Positions 11,476-21,261 of a stretch of 64,000 bases of DNA are shown here, piece by piece. The notes under the pieces were generated by a model. The model saw only the letters and a list, made by a program, of their open reading frames with translations. It was not told the DNA's origin and ran no database searches. The position numbers were made by a program, and so were the translations under genes. This DNA is from Paraphysoderma sedebokerense (Eukaryota; Blastocladiomycota; Physodermatomycetes; Physodermatales; Physodermataceae): NCBI GenBank assembly GCA_025602915.1, contig JAHLJZ010000019.1, positions 248,001-312,000 on the forward strand, given 5' to 3'. Position 1 is the first letter of the stretch; each line of letters starts with the position of its first letter.

Positions 11476-11982
11476 ATGATCTTTACCGCTTCCATCGCTT
11501 TTCTCGCTGCTGTTGCCTCCGTTTCCGCGTATCCCGGCAAAGTCGAAGAACCTGTCCCTACCATAACAAAATCCACGCCCGGATGCTATATTGTCGCCCT
11601 CGAAACCAAGTCAGGTCCTATTTCTGCCGAAATCTGTTCCCCCCATGAACCAATAATTCACTCATCTGACGATGGTTGCTTCTCATTTGGCTCGGAAACT
11701 CAAAGCACTGTTTTATGTCGCGATGGCACCGCTAGAAGTGCTTCTTTCCCGGTTGCAAAACGGTCCATCCGTCCTGAAATCCGCAAAATCTACAAAGACT
11801 GCTACGAAGTCTCCTTGGCTAGTGTAAAGGGAACGATTGGCTCTGTCATTTGCGGTGCTTATGAACCTAAAATTGAAGAATTGAAGGAAGATTGTTTCTC
11901 AGCAACCATTGATAACAACTCAGTTTCTCTTTGTATGGACGGATCTTTGGCTAGCTCAACTTCAGAAACAGCTGAAAAGTAA
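11476..11982 (+). CDS. Secreted, internally duplicated 4-Cys proprotein (copy 2)
   Basis: An intronless gene of 168 codons, the tandem paralogue of the gene at 9846. The signal peptide is MIFTASIAFLAAVASVSA. The eight cysteines are again at 37, 54, 68, 81, 109, 126, 140 and 153, and the dibasic KR is at 95-96 in the conserved AKRSIRPE context. The C terminus ends DGSLASSTSETAEK, nearly the same as copy 1. The first module is more diverged (acidic EEPVPTI.. in place of the basic copy 1 segment) than the linker and the second-module end. The ATG at 11476 was chosen because the upstream in-frame extension has no signal-peptide character and contains the TATA region. Function is unknown. Architecture suggests Kex2 release of two related 4-Cys domains. 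Confidence 0.82.
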   Translation: MIFTASIAFLAAVASVSAYPGKVEEPVPTITKSTPGCYIVALETKSGPISAEICSPHEPIIHSSDDGCFSFGSETQSTVLCRDGTARSASFPVAKRSIRPEIRKIYKDCYEVSLASVKGTIGSVICGAYEPKIEELKEDCFSATIDNNSVSLCMDGSLASSTSETAEK

Positions 11983-12401
11983 GACACCGGTGGACCTAGC
12001 CGCAAAACTACTTTGGAATCGAGCTTCATGAAGTTTCTTGTAGAATATATAAATATTTCATTTTTGTGCATCACTCGTATATTATGTATTGTAAACCATA
12101 ACTTGATGATTGAATAAACGCCGCGTGACGAACTTTAAACGATTTTGATACAACATATCCGTAGTTTAGAAAACGCTTTTCGCATAGCATGGCCAAGGCA
12201 GAATCTATAAGACGTTAATCTGTACCGACTACCAATGAAATCAACATGAGCGCACAGATTTATACTTATATTTATACAGAGCATTGTTTTCACTATTTCT
12301 ACAGATGCCACTACTTTCTTTTCTTTGTTTTATATTTGAATGATACTATTACACGTAACAACGATACTGCCTCTTCAGCGAAACACGGTTGCTCTCTCTT
12401 G
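11983..12401. other. Convergent 3' spacer
   Basis: This is the 3' region shared by secreted gene 2 (+) and the MRH-domain gene (-). An AATAAA polyadenylation-like signal is at 12113-12118 on the plus strand. No gene seen. Confidence 0.5.
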
Positions 12402-13562
12402 CTACTGTTCTTCAAAATCACTCTCCGGATCTCTCATGAAAACTCCTGCATCATCTCTGGGTAGGGTACGATAATTGTCTGAGCTGAAACTTAACCCTTG
12501 TGAACGGTTACCTCCGCGAATTTTGGATATGATTGATTCAATCGTTGCCTTTATCAAAAAATGTTTAGATCAGGATTAGCATGACTAAAGCAGATGGAAG
12601 TAGATTAATCAAAAGAGAGAACACGCACGATTGCACCTCCCAACAATGCTGCCCAGCCTGCTCTATTCGGTATTTGATCCCATCCTCGTTCATTTTTGAT
12701 GAATCGATTATATAATATACCGCCGACCAAATAACACGCAAATACAACAAATACTATCGTCCAGAAAGTAGTCCACCCGGAGGAACCAGAAGAAACATTG
12801 GATGGACAAGCATACGAAGTGCGCCAATGGAATGTATATACACAAGTTCCAAAAGAAGATATCATTTTTGGGGTTCCCTTCAAGCAAGAGTATAGTCAAA
12901 ATGAAGGGTGTCAAAAAGTGATGCCGATGAAGTCATGAATACACATACAGCGTCTTTCACAGAAGCGTCACATTGAAACAAAATAGAAGACTGCATTGGC
13001 AGATTGATGCTTGAATCGGGACATTTGTCTGTGTAAATTAACGTATAATGTTTGTTAGGACAACACACTTCTGAAGCGTTAAATTTGCAGTATAGAATAA
13101 TGCCTTACCTCCATCCTTGTAGGTTAAGGCAATAAAATCTCCGGATTTGTTGATTGTGGAATTGAATCTTCCAAGAGAGTTTTTCCCGCTAGTTGCCAAC
13201 TTCTTGAATGCACCGGTATGATCTATCATAAGTGTAACAGAAATTCAATTCATGCTCGCAACAACTACGAGAATTCGGCTGGATAAAATAAATCAAAACT
13301 TTGGCTCAATACCTTTGTCTTGTAAACCGTCGGTACTTCCGACTTTTGCGCAGACATTCAAATAGAACTCATGTTCAGAACCATCGACTTGTTTGACAGA
13401 CTCTTTATCAACTAGGTACTCTCCGCCGTTCTTTATCAGTTTTCGCAAATCGTACAATTGATTATCCACCTGAAGAGTGCAAGGTTCTGTTGCGACGGAA
13501 GGCCTAAACGTCGAAAGGACGAGGAGACAGAGGAAGTTTAAATACAGCGACTTTGACTTCAT
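12402..13562 (-). CDS. Mannose-6-phosphate-receptor-like (MRH/Atg27-like) cargo receptor
   Basis: A type I membrane protein of the secretory pathway, probably cycling between Golgi and endosome/vacuole. The ATG is at 13562-13560. The signal peptide (YLNFLCLLVLSTFRPSVA) is followed by a lumenal MRH domain with the expected cysteine and core pattern: TEPCTLQVDNQLYDLRKL, EFYLNVC, GDFIALTYKDG, ILFQCD and finally TFHWRTSYACP. A single transmembrane span (TIVFVVFACYLVGGIL) leads into YNRFIKNERGWDQIPN, the juxtamembrane GWD-[LI]-P motif of the Mrl1/Atg27/M6PR group. The last exon supplies a cytoplasmic tail ending in an acidic MRDPESDFEEQ, with TAG at 12402-12404; such tails carry sorting signals. 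At least five exons. I cannot decide between Mrl1-like and Atg27-like, since the classical Atg27 terminal YSAV motif is absent. Confidence 0.78.
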
Positions 13563-14042
13563 GTTTGCGGAAATTCGCGATAAACAACAGAGCAAACAAG
13601 TATCAAAAAAAAATCGAGTCGGTGATATCAGGTTATCGAGGGAGCGAAAACTATGGCGATGATGACAGCGGAATGCTACTTCTTTCTCTGTGTAACTTGT
13701 GCTTCTGATGTTCCTGTTCTCGTTCCTAACCTTTGTAATCATGTCATCAAATTGCGGAAAAGCGGAATCACGTGCGAAACCACATAAGTCACATTCAATT
13801 TCCACTTAAGTCACGTGCGGTCAAAGAGGGAATCGTCTTCCCTTCCTGTAGTCTCGGTGCCAGACTGAAAGCGGTTTGAGACCGCACCTCGTTACGCGAG
13901 CATGCTAACTCGGTATTCCTTATACGAGCTGACTTGAACGTCTTAAGAAACACGTGAAATCACGAGATAAGGGTCTGGCAACGAGACTACCCTTCCTGCT
14001 GCTTTGGTCCAACAAAAACCGACAAGATCCGCCCACGCACAA
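13563..14042. promoter_or_regulatory. Divergent promoter with three CACGTG E-boxes
   Basis: A 480-bp region between the MRH-receptor gene (-) and SAP18 (+). CACGTG occurs at 13769-13774, 13812-13817 and 13951-13956. The first two read ATCACGTG and GTCACGTG, the fungal Cbf1/bHLH type. The third lies 87 bp before the SAP18 start. Three in 480 bp is well above the chance rate of about one per 4 kb. Confidence 0.5.
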
Positions 14043-15369
14043 ATGATGGCATCATCCTCCTACGATCGCCGTCCCCATCGCTCATCCTACAGGGATGGTC
14101 CCCCTGAAGTAGACGAGTTTGGCAGAATAATAAAGAAGCGGGAAGACGAATCTGCTTACAGACGCCGTCATGGTGATCGGGAAAGAGACCAGACAAAGAG
14201 GAGAAGAGTCGACAGAGAGACGGTATGTATTCTGCTAATGAATGACTCGTCATGTTTCTTTAATCGAGTAACAAGTTGGGCTTAAATCTACTGTATCTAT
14301 TATGATTTTGTTGTAATTGTTGTTTTTGGGCCTTGATACAATGCCGATCTTCTTTTCGGATGTCTGGGACATCGTCCATTTAACTTCCTTGAAGTCACTG
14401 ATGCATGAAAACTAATATCCTATTTTTTCCTTATGTCATAATTGGCTCACGAACTCATGTCGATCGAATCATTGCCACTAATAGATGTGTCCTTTTCTAT
14501 TGCGATGTTTCGTCCGAGTGGGTGGCCACCACCGGCCGGAGGAATTTTCCGTCGAGCATGTTCCAGAGCAAGATCAAGTACAGCTACATACATGGCAAGT
14601 ATTTAAATATGTTTCATTTTTGATCTGCCCTCCTCTCAGCTTCAACCGCCTATTGACCTGTCGTCTAACATTCAAACATATCGTTTTTGTTACTCACTCC
14701 TCACCTAAAAGGCACGACACAACTCTCCGTGAACTGACTCAGTTATTAACAACTCAAAGTCCGTCAATGTTTTCGTCCATCAATCCAAAGACAGCGCTCT
14801 CTTTTCGTATTTTCTACGTTGATACCTTATCGGCTCGTTTTCACATGCGAGACATTGGTTTAGTAACAGTCACATCAAATGGGCCGGATGATGAGAAGAC
14901 GCTAGAAATGGCGAATTTCGGCATCGGTGAATATATTGATGTCTGCGTATTAATTGATGGAGAGAGGAGCATGGAACGAGGGCATGAGAGACGCACTGAA
15001 AGAGCCCCGAGTTTCGGTGGCAGATCGGGTCACGCTTTACCTGGTCTGGGAAGGTCAGGAAGCATATCGAATAGTATTCCAGGGGAATCAGCGAAAGATG
15101 ATATCTCGGAGCAGCGAGGTGGTCCCCCGCCAAGTGTTCATGGACCTTACAGAGGTGGCTATCGGCCATACAGAAGTCATGGACCTGGTGAACATGGTGG
15201 TGGCCAGGAAGAAGGCAGTTACGGAGATCAGCAAGGACAAGGGTATCATCAGGGTGATCAGTGGGGTGCTGCAGGTGGTGCACCGTATCGGGGAGGATGG
15301 AGAGGTGGAAGAGGCGGTGGCTATGGATTCAGAGGCGGACGAGGACGAGGACGAGGTGGATATTATTGA
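14043..15369 (+). CDS. SAP18: SAP18 homologue with C-terminal RGG tail
   Basis: SAP18 is a ubiquitin-like-fold subunit of the ASAP/PSAP splicing and exon-junction complexes and of Sin3 deacetylase complexes. Exon 1 (14043-14222) is a basic Arg-rich leader with DEFGRIIKK. Exon 2 (14485-14594) begins MCPFLLRCFVRVGGHHRPEE, matching the SAP18 core TCP[FL]LLRVF.. HHR..EF. Exon 3 (from 14712) continues HDTTLRELTQLL, ALSFRIFYVD, DIGLVTV and FGIGEYIDVCVLI, the full SAP18 fold. The fold is followed by about 140 residues of low complexity ending in RGGWRGGRGGGYGFRGG-type repeats and TGA at 15367-15369. The exon 2-exon 3 frame needs a GC-AG intron (donor GCAAGT at 14595). The RGG tail is an RNA-binding addition not found in human SAP18, which ends just after the fold. 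Confidence 0.88.
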
Positions 15370-16139
15370 AGCGAGAAGTTGGGAAGTCTTAAATGTAATT
15401 TGGAGTTACCAGCTAAAGTTGATTCGTTTCCTCGAACTGGATTGTCGATGTTTAAGTATGAGTATCGCAATGGGAATCAATACTAGATTAGCCGTCCCAT
15501 TAGGTATGTCGACGCTGGTAGCATTGCCACAATCTGTTGTAGGCACTTAAACCAATAGACTTGTGATCATTTTAACCACCGAAAACTACATATACACTCC
15601 GGATTAATGCATATACAAGCTAAGTACTTGCATCGAATCGTACCAATTGGTACCGCATAGAAATTTCTGGGGTCGCAAAGCTTTTGTGCAGACCAGTGTC
15701 ATACTTCGCAAAATAACCCGCTATTTCCTTGAAAGTTATATTACCGTATGAGGAGCGAAAAACTGATCGCTATTCTCTCGGATTGATAAAGAAGTCCAAA
15801 TCGGTGAGTAATTTATGTGGCGATACTACTATAAGTACGGAATGTCTCCATTATGGATGGATCACAATACATGCATTGCCAGATCGCCGGTTTTGTATTA
15901 ATGGATTGATTTTAGCTTATTCAATCCGGAAAAATTAGACATCAGCAAACCATAATTGTATGGCTGATTTCCGTTTCAAGCAGTATCCCTTACATTAGTG
16001 GAAATACGCAATCCACATGTTGGAGCCGTTTCACTTGATCGCTCACGCGGATAGAATTCTTGTGAACGTCTTAGTGGTCATAGAAAGGCTTCCACTAAAT
16101 ATTTTTGAAATACCGACTTCGTCTTCTCTCACAACGTTT
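15370..16139. other. Spacer between SAP18 and secreted paralogue A
   Basis: Holds the SAP18 3' region and presumed promoter of the next gene. Short open frames (for example 15729-15938) show no coding signature I recognise. The frame of the next gene stays open back to an ATG at 16017, but the extension lacks signal-peptide character. Confidence 0.4.
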
Positions 16140-17502
16140 ATGAGATTTTCTTCCTTCCCAATTCTCGCATCCATTGCCTGGCTTGTACTGCTGCTGGTTT
16201 CGTTGAGCAATGGATTTGAACGTCCGACAACCAACGTGAAGCCAATCGAGAACGCCCTCAAAACCTCGAAATACTTGTCCGAAACTAAAATTTTGAACTC
16301 AGAAGACAAAGTCAAATTGATATTTCAGACTGGGGATATGAAAACCCTTACAGACGTCATTATAACGGTGAATTTATTTCAGATTGATGCAAACACCAAG
16401 TATAATTACATCGGCAATCTCGTTATTTTCGACGCCATCGCTTCTAAATCTGAATACTCAGTTGAATTCACTCCTCCGTTCTTTCTGGACTCTGGAGATT
16501 ACTTAGTCACCTCTTCATTGATTAAGGAACCTTACAGAACAGAATTCCCCCTGGATGTAACACAAGCGAAATTCGCAATTCGACGAGCTAATGTTCCAAA
16601 TTTTGCTCGCCGGCAGGAGGGAGGTGATGTAGAACCTCGCCCGGTTGAGGGGGGAATTGCTGAGGCGACTTTTTCCAACCCGACAGCTTTAAGAAACATT
16701 CTCAACTCGCTAAGCACCGTGTCAGAAGTATGTAATCTCTGTACGACTACGAAAGCAGTATTATCACGATGCGACGAAATTTTCAAAATACCTTATCCCG
16801 TTCGATCGATATCCATTATTGCATTACCACCAAAGAATCATAAGCCCATTACTACCAAACTGCTTTGCACAGTCGCACTCGCTGAATCCAAAATATATCA
16901 AGTTGGCTTTAAAAATTTGGATAAAGTAGTTTTCAGAACCTTAACTTTAGGTCACCCCATCGCCGACATCAAAGCGGACGCTAGGTCTGGCAATCACAAA
17001 AATCTTGATTATACCATTTGGGCTCATCCCCTAATAGAAAAATACTACAATCGTTATCTCCAAGTAGTATTAGGCCCTATTTTTATGTCATTTTACTCGT
17101 TCTTCAATCCATTTGCACAAAACAAAATCGCTTTCTCAAAAAAATACATGTCGAAATTTATGCCTTGGAATGAAATGATAGAAGGCATGCATAGGATATT
17201 GGAGACAACAACATCGCCACATTATTATGCCCTTTTTGCGGATCAAGTCAAAGTGCAATCAGACACTACCGCATTTACCATAAACTGGTTTCCTTATATG
17301 TAAGTGAAATTATTCTCTTCGTATGTTCATCACTTCGATGAAACCGCGGTCTCGTATTGGACTTATTTAACTTTACTTTAGGGCCGGGCTGGTTATACCA
17401 AAGTCAAATTTGCGTCCTGACGTTATTTCAATATTTGAGGAATGGGATGAGGCCACACTTGCGGAAAGAGAATATGTTATGCGAACCATAGGTAGATGGT
17501 GA
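16140..17502 (+). CDS. Secreted protein of unknown family, tandem copy A
   Basis: Two exons: a long one from ATG 16140, then a GTAAGT...TTAG intron at about 17300-17382, then a short exon ending IGRW with TGA 17500-17502. The product is about 425 residues. The start at 16140 puts a strong signal peptide or N-terminal anchor (FPILASIAWLVLLLVSLSNG) at the N terminus; an upstream ATG at 16017 would bury it. No known domain recognised. Features shared with copy B: NGFERP after the leader, KYLSETK, KYNYIGNLVI, a Cys motif SEVCN[LI]CTT.K followed by S.CD, WAHPL[IL]EKYYNRYLQ, and a C-terminal NWFPYMAGLVI.KS split by the intron at the same codon. The four shared Cys suggest lumenal or extracellular disulfides. 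Function unknown. Confidence 0.8.
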
Positions 17503-18211
17503 GGTTAGAAGCCTTTAGAGATTTCATTCTATCCGACAGTTAAGGTTAATTTTTAGATAAAGGTTAATAGTTAGATAAAGGTTAATATTTAAATGTAGGT
17601 GGTTAATATTTAGAGAAAGGTTAATATTGAAATAAAAAATTATACTTAGATATAGTCCTAGTTTTATGAACGTAGATTATGGTTAAATATGAATATCTGG
17701 AATGCATATTGTCTTTCAATGCAATGCTTTTCGCCCATAAGTAATACAAGAAGTGATATCTGGCGTCCATAATCCACCCTCTGTTGTAAACTGTTACCGA
17801 CGGTTTAATTTTCCTTTTTGTTTCTTTCATATCTCTTTCTTGTGTCTGTAATTGAAATTGAGAATTAAGTCATTCTTGAGGATTGTGCATGAAGCGATTT
17901 GATAAAAACCAATTATGAAGATGATTGTGGACACGAAATTTGTGACGAGGTGAGTGCACGGATCTGTAATCTCGAATGTTTGCAAATTCCAGTGTAAGAT
18001 GATAGAAAGAGTTTACATATTCGCCATAATTCCATGTCTGCCGTTGATAATCAGTAAAATCAATATCTCCGGCGTCCGTTACCAGTTAACTTCGTTTCAA
18101 GTTTTGACGTTCAGGAGTCAGGAGTTCCAGAGTTCCGACGCGAAATCCTGTCATCAGTGTATCAGAAATCCGCAGGGCAATAAGAGTGCAATCAGAAAAA
18201 AACAAACTCCG
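17503..18211. other. Spacer between secreted paralogues A and B
   Basis: Contains the tandem repeat at 17541-17625 and the presumed promoter of copy B. The copy B frame remains open upstream to an ATG at 17999, so the 5' end of B may be longer than called. No other gene seen. Confidence 0.4.
17541..17625. repeat. Degenerate short tandem repeat, unit about 17-24 bp
   Basis: Five imperfect copies of a TAAAGGTTAATATTTAGA-like unit lie just downstream of copy A. They are AT-rich and variable in spacing, consistent with slippage growth. No function is implied. Confidence 0.6.
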
Positions 18212-19615
18212 ATGCTATCTCTTCCATTGTGCCTTCACACTGCACTTCTACTGATGTACTTTTTGGTTAAATTTTTACTGCTTATCGTCCTTACATCACC
18301 TCTCGTTTCACCTGACAATGGATTTGAGCGTCCAAAAATTCGTCTGAAGCGATTAGAATCTGGCATCAAAATCTCCAAGTACCTGTCAGAAACCAAAACT
18401 ACCAAAACCCACTTCGAATCAGGCGACAAAATTGAATTTCGATTTCAAACAGCGTCAAATGTCGCAAGTCTTATAGATCCAATTATAGCGGTGAACCTAT
18501 TTCAAGAAGCCAACAACAAGTACAATTATATAGGAAACTTGGTCATTCTCCACGCCATACAGTCTGAAGTTGAATATTCAATGGAAATTATTCTTCCGAC
18601 CTTCCTTGAATCTGGCTCTTATATAATCGCCTCGTCGCTGCTTCAACCCAATTACAGAGCGGAACTACCATTAGATGTTACTCAGGTGAAATTAGCTCTT
18701 CGATCAGCCAATGTTATGAGCAAATCGAACGGAAGGGGTAGGCATATTTCGAACCCCGATACAGCTCAGCAACACACGGTGGAGACACATTTGAGCAATC
18801 CGGTCGTGTTGAGAGAAATCCTAAACTCTCTGAGCTCTGTATCCGAAGTATGTAATATTTGTACGACTTCGAAATCAATTATATCATCCTGCGACGACAT
18901 TCTCAGAATACGGTATCCTGTTCAATCGGTGCCGATGCTGACAGCCCCTATGAAGAACGGTCGACCTATTACTACCGAAGTATTATGTAACATCGCAGCC
19001 CTCGAGAGAAAAGTTCAAAAAGTCGGTTTTAAATATTTGGATAGAGTGGTCCTTAAAACGTTAACTCTAGGCAACCCAATCGTCGGATTAAAAGCGGACG
19101 CCACTGAAAACGGGCAACGTCCCGAATTCACTCTTTGGGCTCACCCTCTACTTGAAAAATATTATAACCGTTATCTGCAAATCGCCGTTTCGTCTATTGC
19201 CATGACGTTCTTTGCTTTCTATGATGGTATAACACCCAGAGATATGATCGTTTCCACAAGAGATATGGTGAAATTGGTGCCTTGGCGGTACTTAGAAAAT
19301 ACCGTCGGCAATTTCTTGAAAATGATGGCGACAGCAAAATACATCGAATCTTTTTCAAGTAATATAAAAGTAGAAATAGCGGGTGATAGAGTTATCTTAA
19401 ACTGGTTTCCATATATGTGCGTACATTCGTTGCTTTAGTGATTCATCCGGCCTCCGACATATTAAATGACATTACATTTTTTCTCCTATCGCAGGGCCGG
19501 ACTGGTGATTAAGAAGTCAGATCTCCCTACTGATGTGCTTTCAATCTTGGAGCGATGGGGTGAAGCGACGGTTGACGAAAGAGTGGCTGTAATGCAGAGG
19601 ATAGGTGGATGGTGA
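18212..19615 (+). CDS. Secreted protein of unknown family, tandem copy B
   Basis: Paralogue of the gene at 16140 with the same two-exon structure: intron 19416-19494 splits the codon at the same NWFPYM|AGLVI point, and the end IGGW has TGA at 19613-19615. ATG 18212 gives a hydrophobic leader that includes MYFLVKFLLLIVLTSPLVS; ATG 18254 within it is an equally good start, and ATG 17999 is less likely. About half of aligned residues match copy A by eye. These include NGFERP, KYLSETKT, KYNYIGNLVI, the SEVCNICTTSK motif, WAHPLLEKYYNRYLQ and the last 35 residues. Divergence is greatest around residues 180-200, where copy A has Glu/Pro-rich and copy B Ser/Gly/Gln-rich sequence. Function unknown; a secreted or membrane-attached lumenal protein is inferred. 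Confidence 0.8.
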
Positions 19616-20604
19616 ATTCACACTACACTCCTAGCGACAGTATATCAATTTAGTAGAATTGGAATTGTAATAAAATGACTTTAAACAAAGTACGATTATA
19701 TGTTAATTGTCATGCCGCAAAAAAGGAACAAAGTAGAAAACCAAAATTTTCAAAAATATATTGTTGGACTGTTGTCATGCCCGGCATAAAAAGTATGGAA
19801 GCAATTGGGTTTGTTAAGACTGGGTAAAAATATCGGAAATCTGTCAGAAAGGAGATAACCATCAGCTTATTTCAGATGGAATTTTACATTCGACGCATTG
19901 TAAAATTACAAATATATTCCCAATATTGTAATCGCAGCATTCCCAGGGCAAGACTCTATCATCGTTATTTCACCGTCGTTCCTGGGTGCCAGAGAATACC
20001 TAATTACGTCGTTGCTTCTTCGGCATTCCTATAGAATAGAAGCACCAGTCGAGGTAAGTTGATTAAGATTTTCCCTTACCCCAACTGCCTCTGGTTCTCT
20101 GTCGAGGGTGGCGCCCGTTGGTACAGATCGGAACGACCTGCGGTGTGATGCAGCGGAAACAGTCAACAACCTGAAGCCACCATTGATCGTAAAGTGAGGG
20201 TTGTGAATACAGTTTGCAGATGGCGATCTCAGATTTCATAATTCATATCATACAACGATAGATATATTGGTATTTTTCAATTACATAGCCTTGACAGAAT
20301 TAGTGGTCCGATTATTTCAACATCCATTTTGCTCATACAATCTTGCCGTCTTTTCCGGTGATAGATCTGTATCTCAGATAAAGCATTCGCCATGTTCCAT
20401 TTCAGAATCATTCGCGTATCATACGCCGCTGGGGGAAAATGGCCGCGGCCGGGCTCCATCCAATCTTCTCTCATGATAATATAACCTGGATAACACCACC
20501 AAAACTGATTGGTAAAAGACATAAATGCTTAGGAGTATCGGTTCATTTAACAACAGTCACGTCATCTTTTCTGGGAAACTTTTCGTGGCCTCTCGATTAA
20601 CATC
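19616..20604. other. Spacer with remnant of a third family copy
   Basis: Nearly 1 kb. The only recognisable content is the remnant at 19904-20053. The rest, including a GC-richer patch at 20097-20200 and short open frames at 20267-20522, shows no domain. Confidence 0.4.
19904..20053 (+). pseudogene. Remnant of a third copy of the secreted-protein family
   Basis: A 50-codon open stretch reads NYKYIPNIVIAAFPGQ, then PSFLGAREYLITSLLLRHSY, then RIEAPVE. It aligns with KYNYIGNLVI... FLESGSYIIASSLL...YRAELPLDV of copy B and the matching part of copy A. It lies about 290 bp downstream of copy B on the same strand. No leader, Cys motif or C-terminal block was found around it, so it is a relic of a third tandem duplication, or one exon of a much diverged copy. 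A GTAAGT follows directly at 20054. Confidence 0.6.
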
Positions 20605-21038
20605 ATGGTGCGCAAGTAAGGATAAACAAATCTTGTATGACGGCTAGTCTAAGATCAACTAATTCGTTTACTAAACCGTTTATTTTATTCATATTTTCTT
20701 TGATATTTTCGTTTTATCTGGAATTTTTGTTTCGAACCATATTATTATACAAAGTCCGCAATCATCATTATTTAATCCACGCCCCTGACGTCCCGGACTC
20801 CCGCCGCCAGTCTGTCCGACAGGCTCATCTCGACAGGGCATCAAAGTGTCCAGATATTAGATTTGGCGGGGCAATTTTAGACGAGGAGAATGGAAAAATG
20901 ATTGGTAGTTCAATTTTGATTGAAGGAAATACCAAAGATGAGATACTTAAATGGATAAAACAGGATCCTTATTGGATAGAAGGAGTTTGGGATCGACAAA
21001 AAGTGAGGGTGGACGTTGTGAAGCTGGTGAAAGGATAA
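20605..21038 (+). CDS. YCII-domain protein
   Basis: A small soluble protein with the YCII/dimeric alpha-beta barrel fold. Visible: HHYLIHAPDVPDSRRQSVR, AHLDRA, FGGAILDEENGKMIGSSILI, then WIKQDPYWIEGVWDRQKVRV. The GG..L, DPY....VW and V.V signatures are typical of the family. Cellular role is generally unknown. Exon 1 is called as 20605-20611 (ATG GTG C), with a GC-AG intron (GCAAGT at 20612; AAAG ending 20754) giving MVLRNHHYLIHAPD and the usual length of about 97 residues. Alternatively translation starts at ATG 20637 without splicing, adding a hydrophobic T-rich-coded leader. The leader looks like intron sequence, so I prefer the spliced form. TAA/TGA region ends 21038. Confidence 0.75.
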
Positions 21039-21261
21039 GAAAAATCAATAAGGGCTATCATTTGAATATGATTTTCGAAATCGCTGATCAGCCTGAGGCG
21101 AGATTTTACTTTCGATACATTGCGGTCAATGAAATGATGTTGTCGCATCAGCTTCCTTATTTGCTCTTGAGTTTGCAATCTGAGTGATAATGGGACGTAA
21201 CACAACGTCATCCCAATCTGATTTTTCAACCTGATAAAAGATATGTTTATTCATATATAAA

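Noticed and set aside
12246-12464. 72-codon plus frame with aromatic-rich sequence
   Set aside because: Overlaps the last exon of the MRH-receptor gene on the other strand.
14870-15283. 137-codon minus-strand frame, His/Leu-rich
   Set aside because: Antisense shadow of the SAP18 last exon and its Gly-rich codons.
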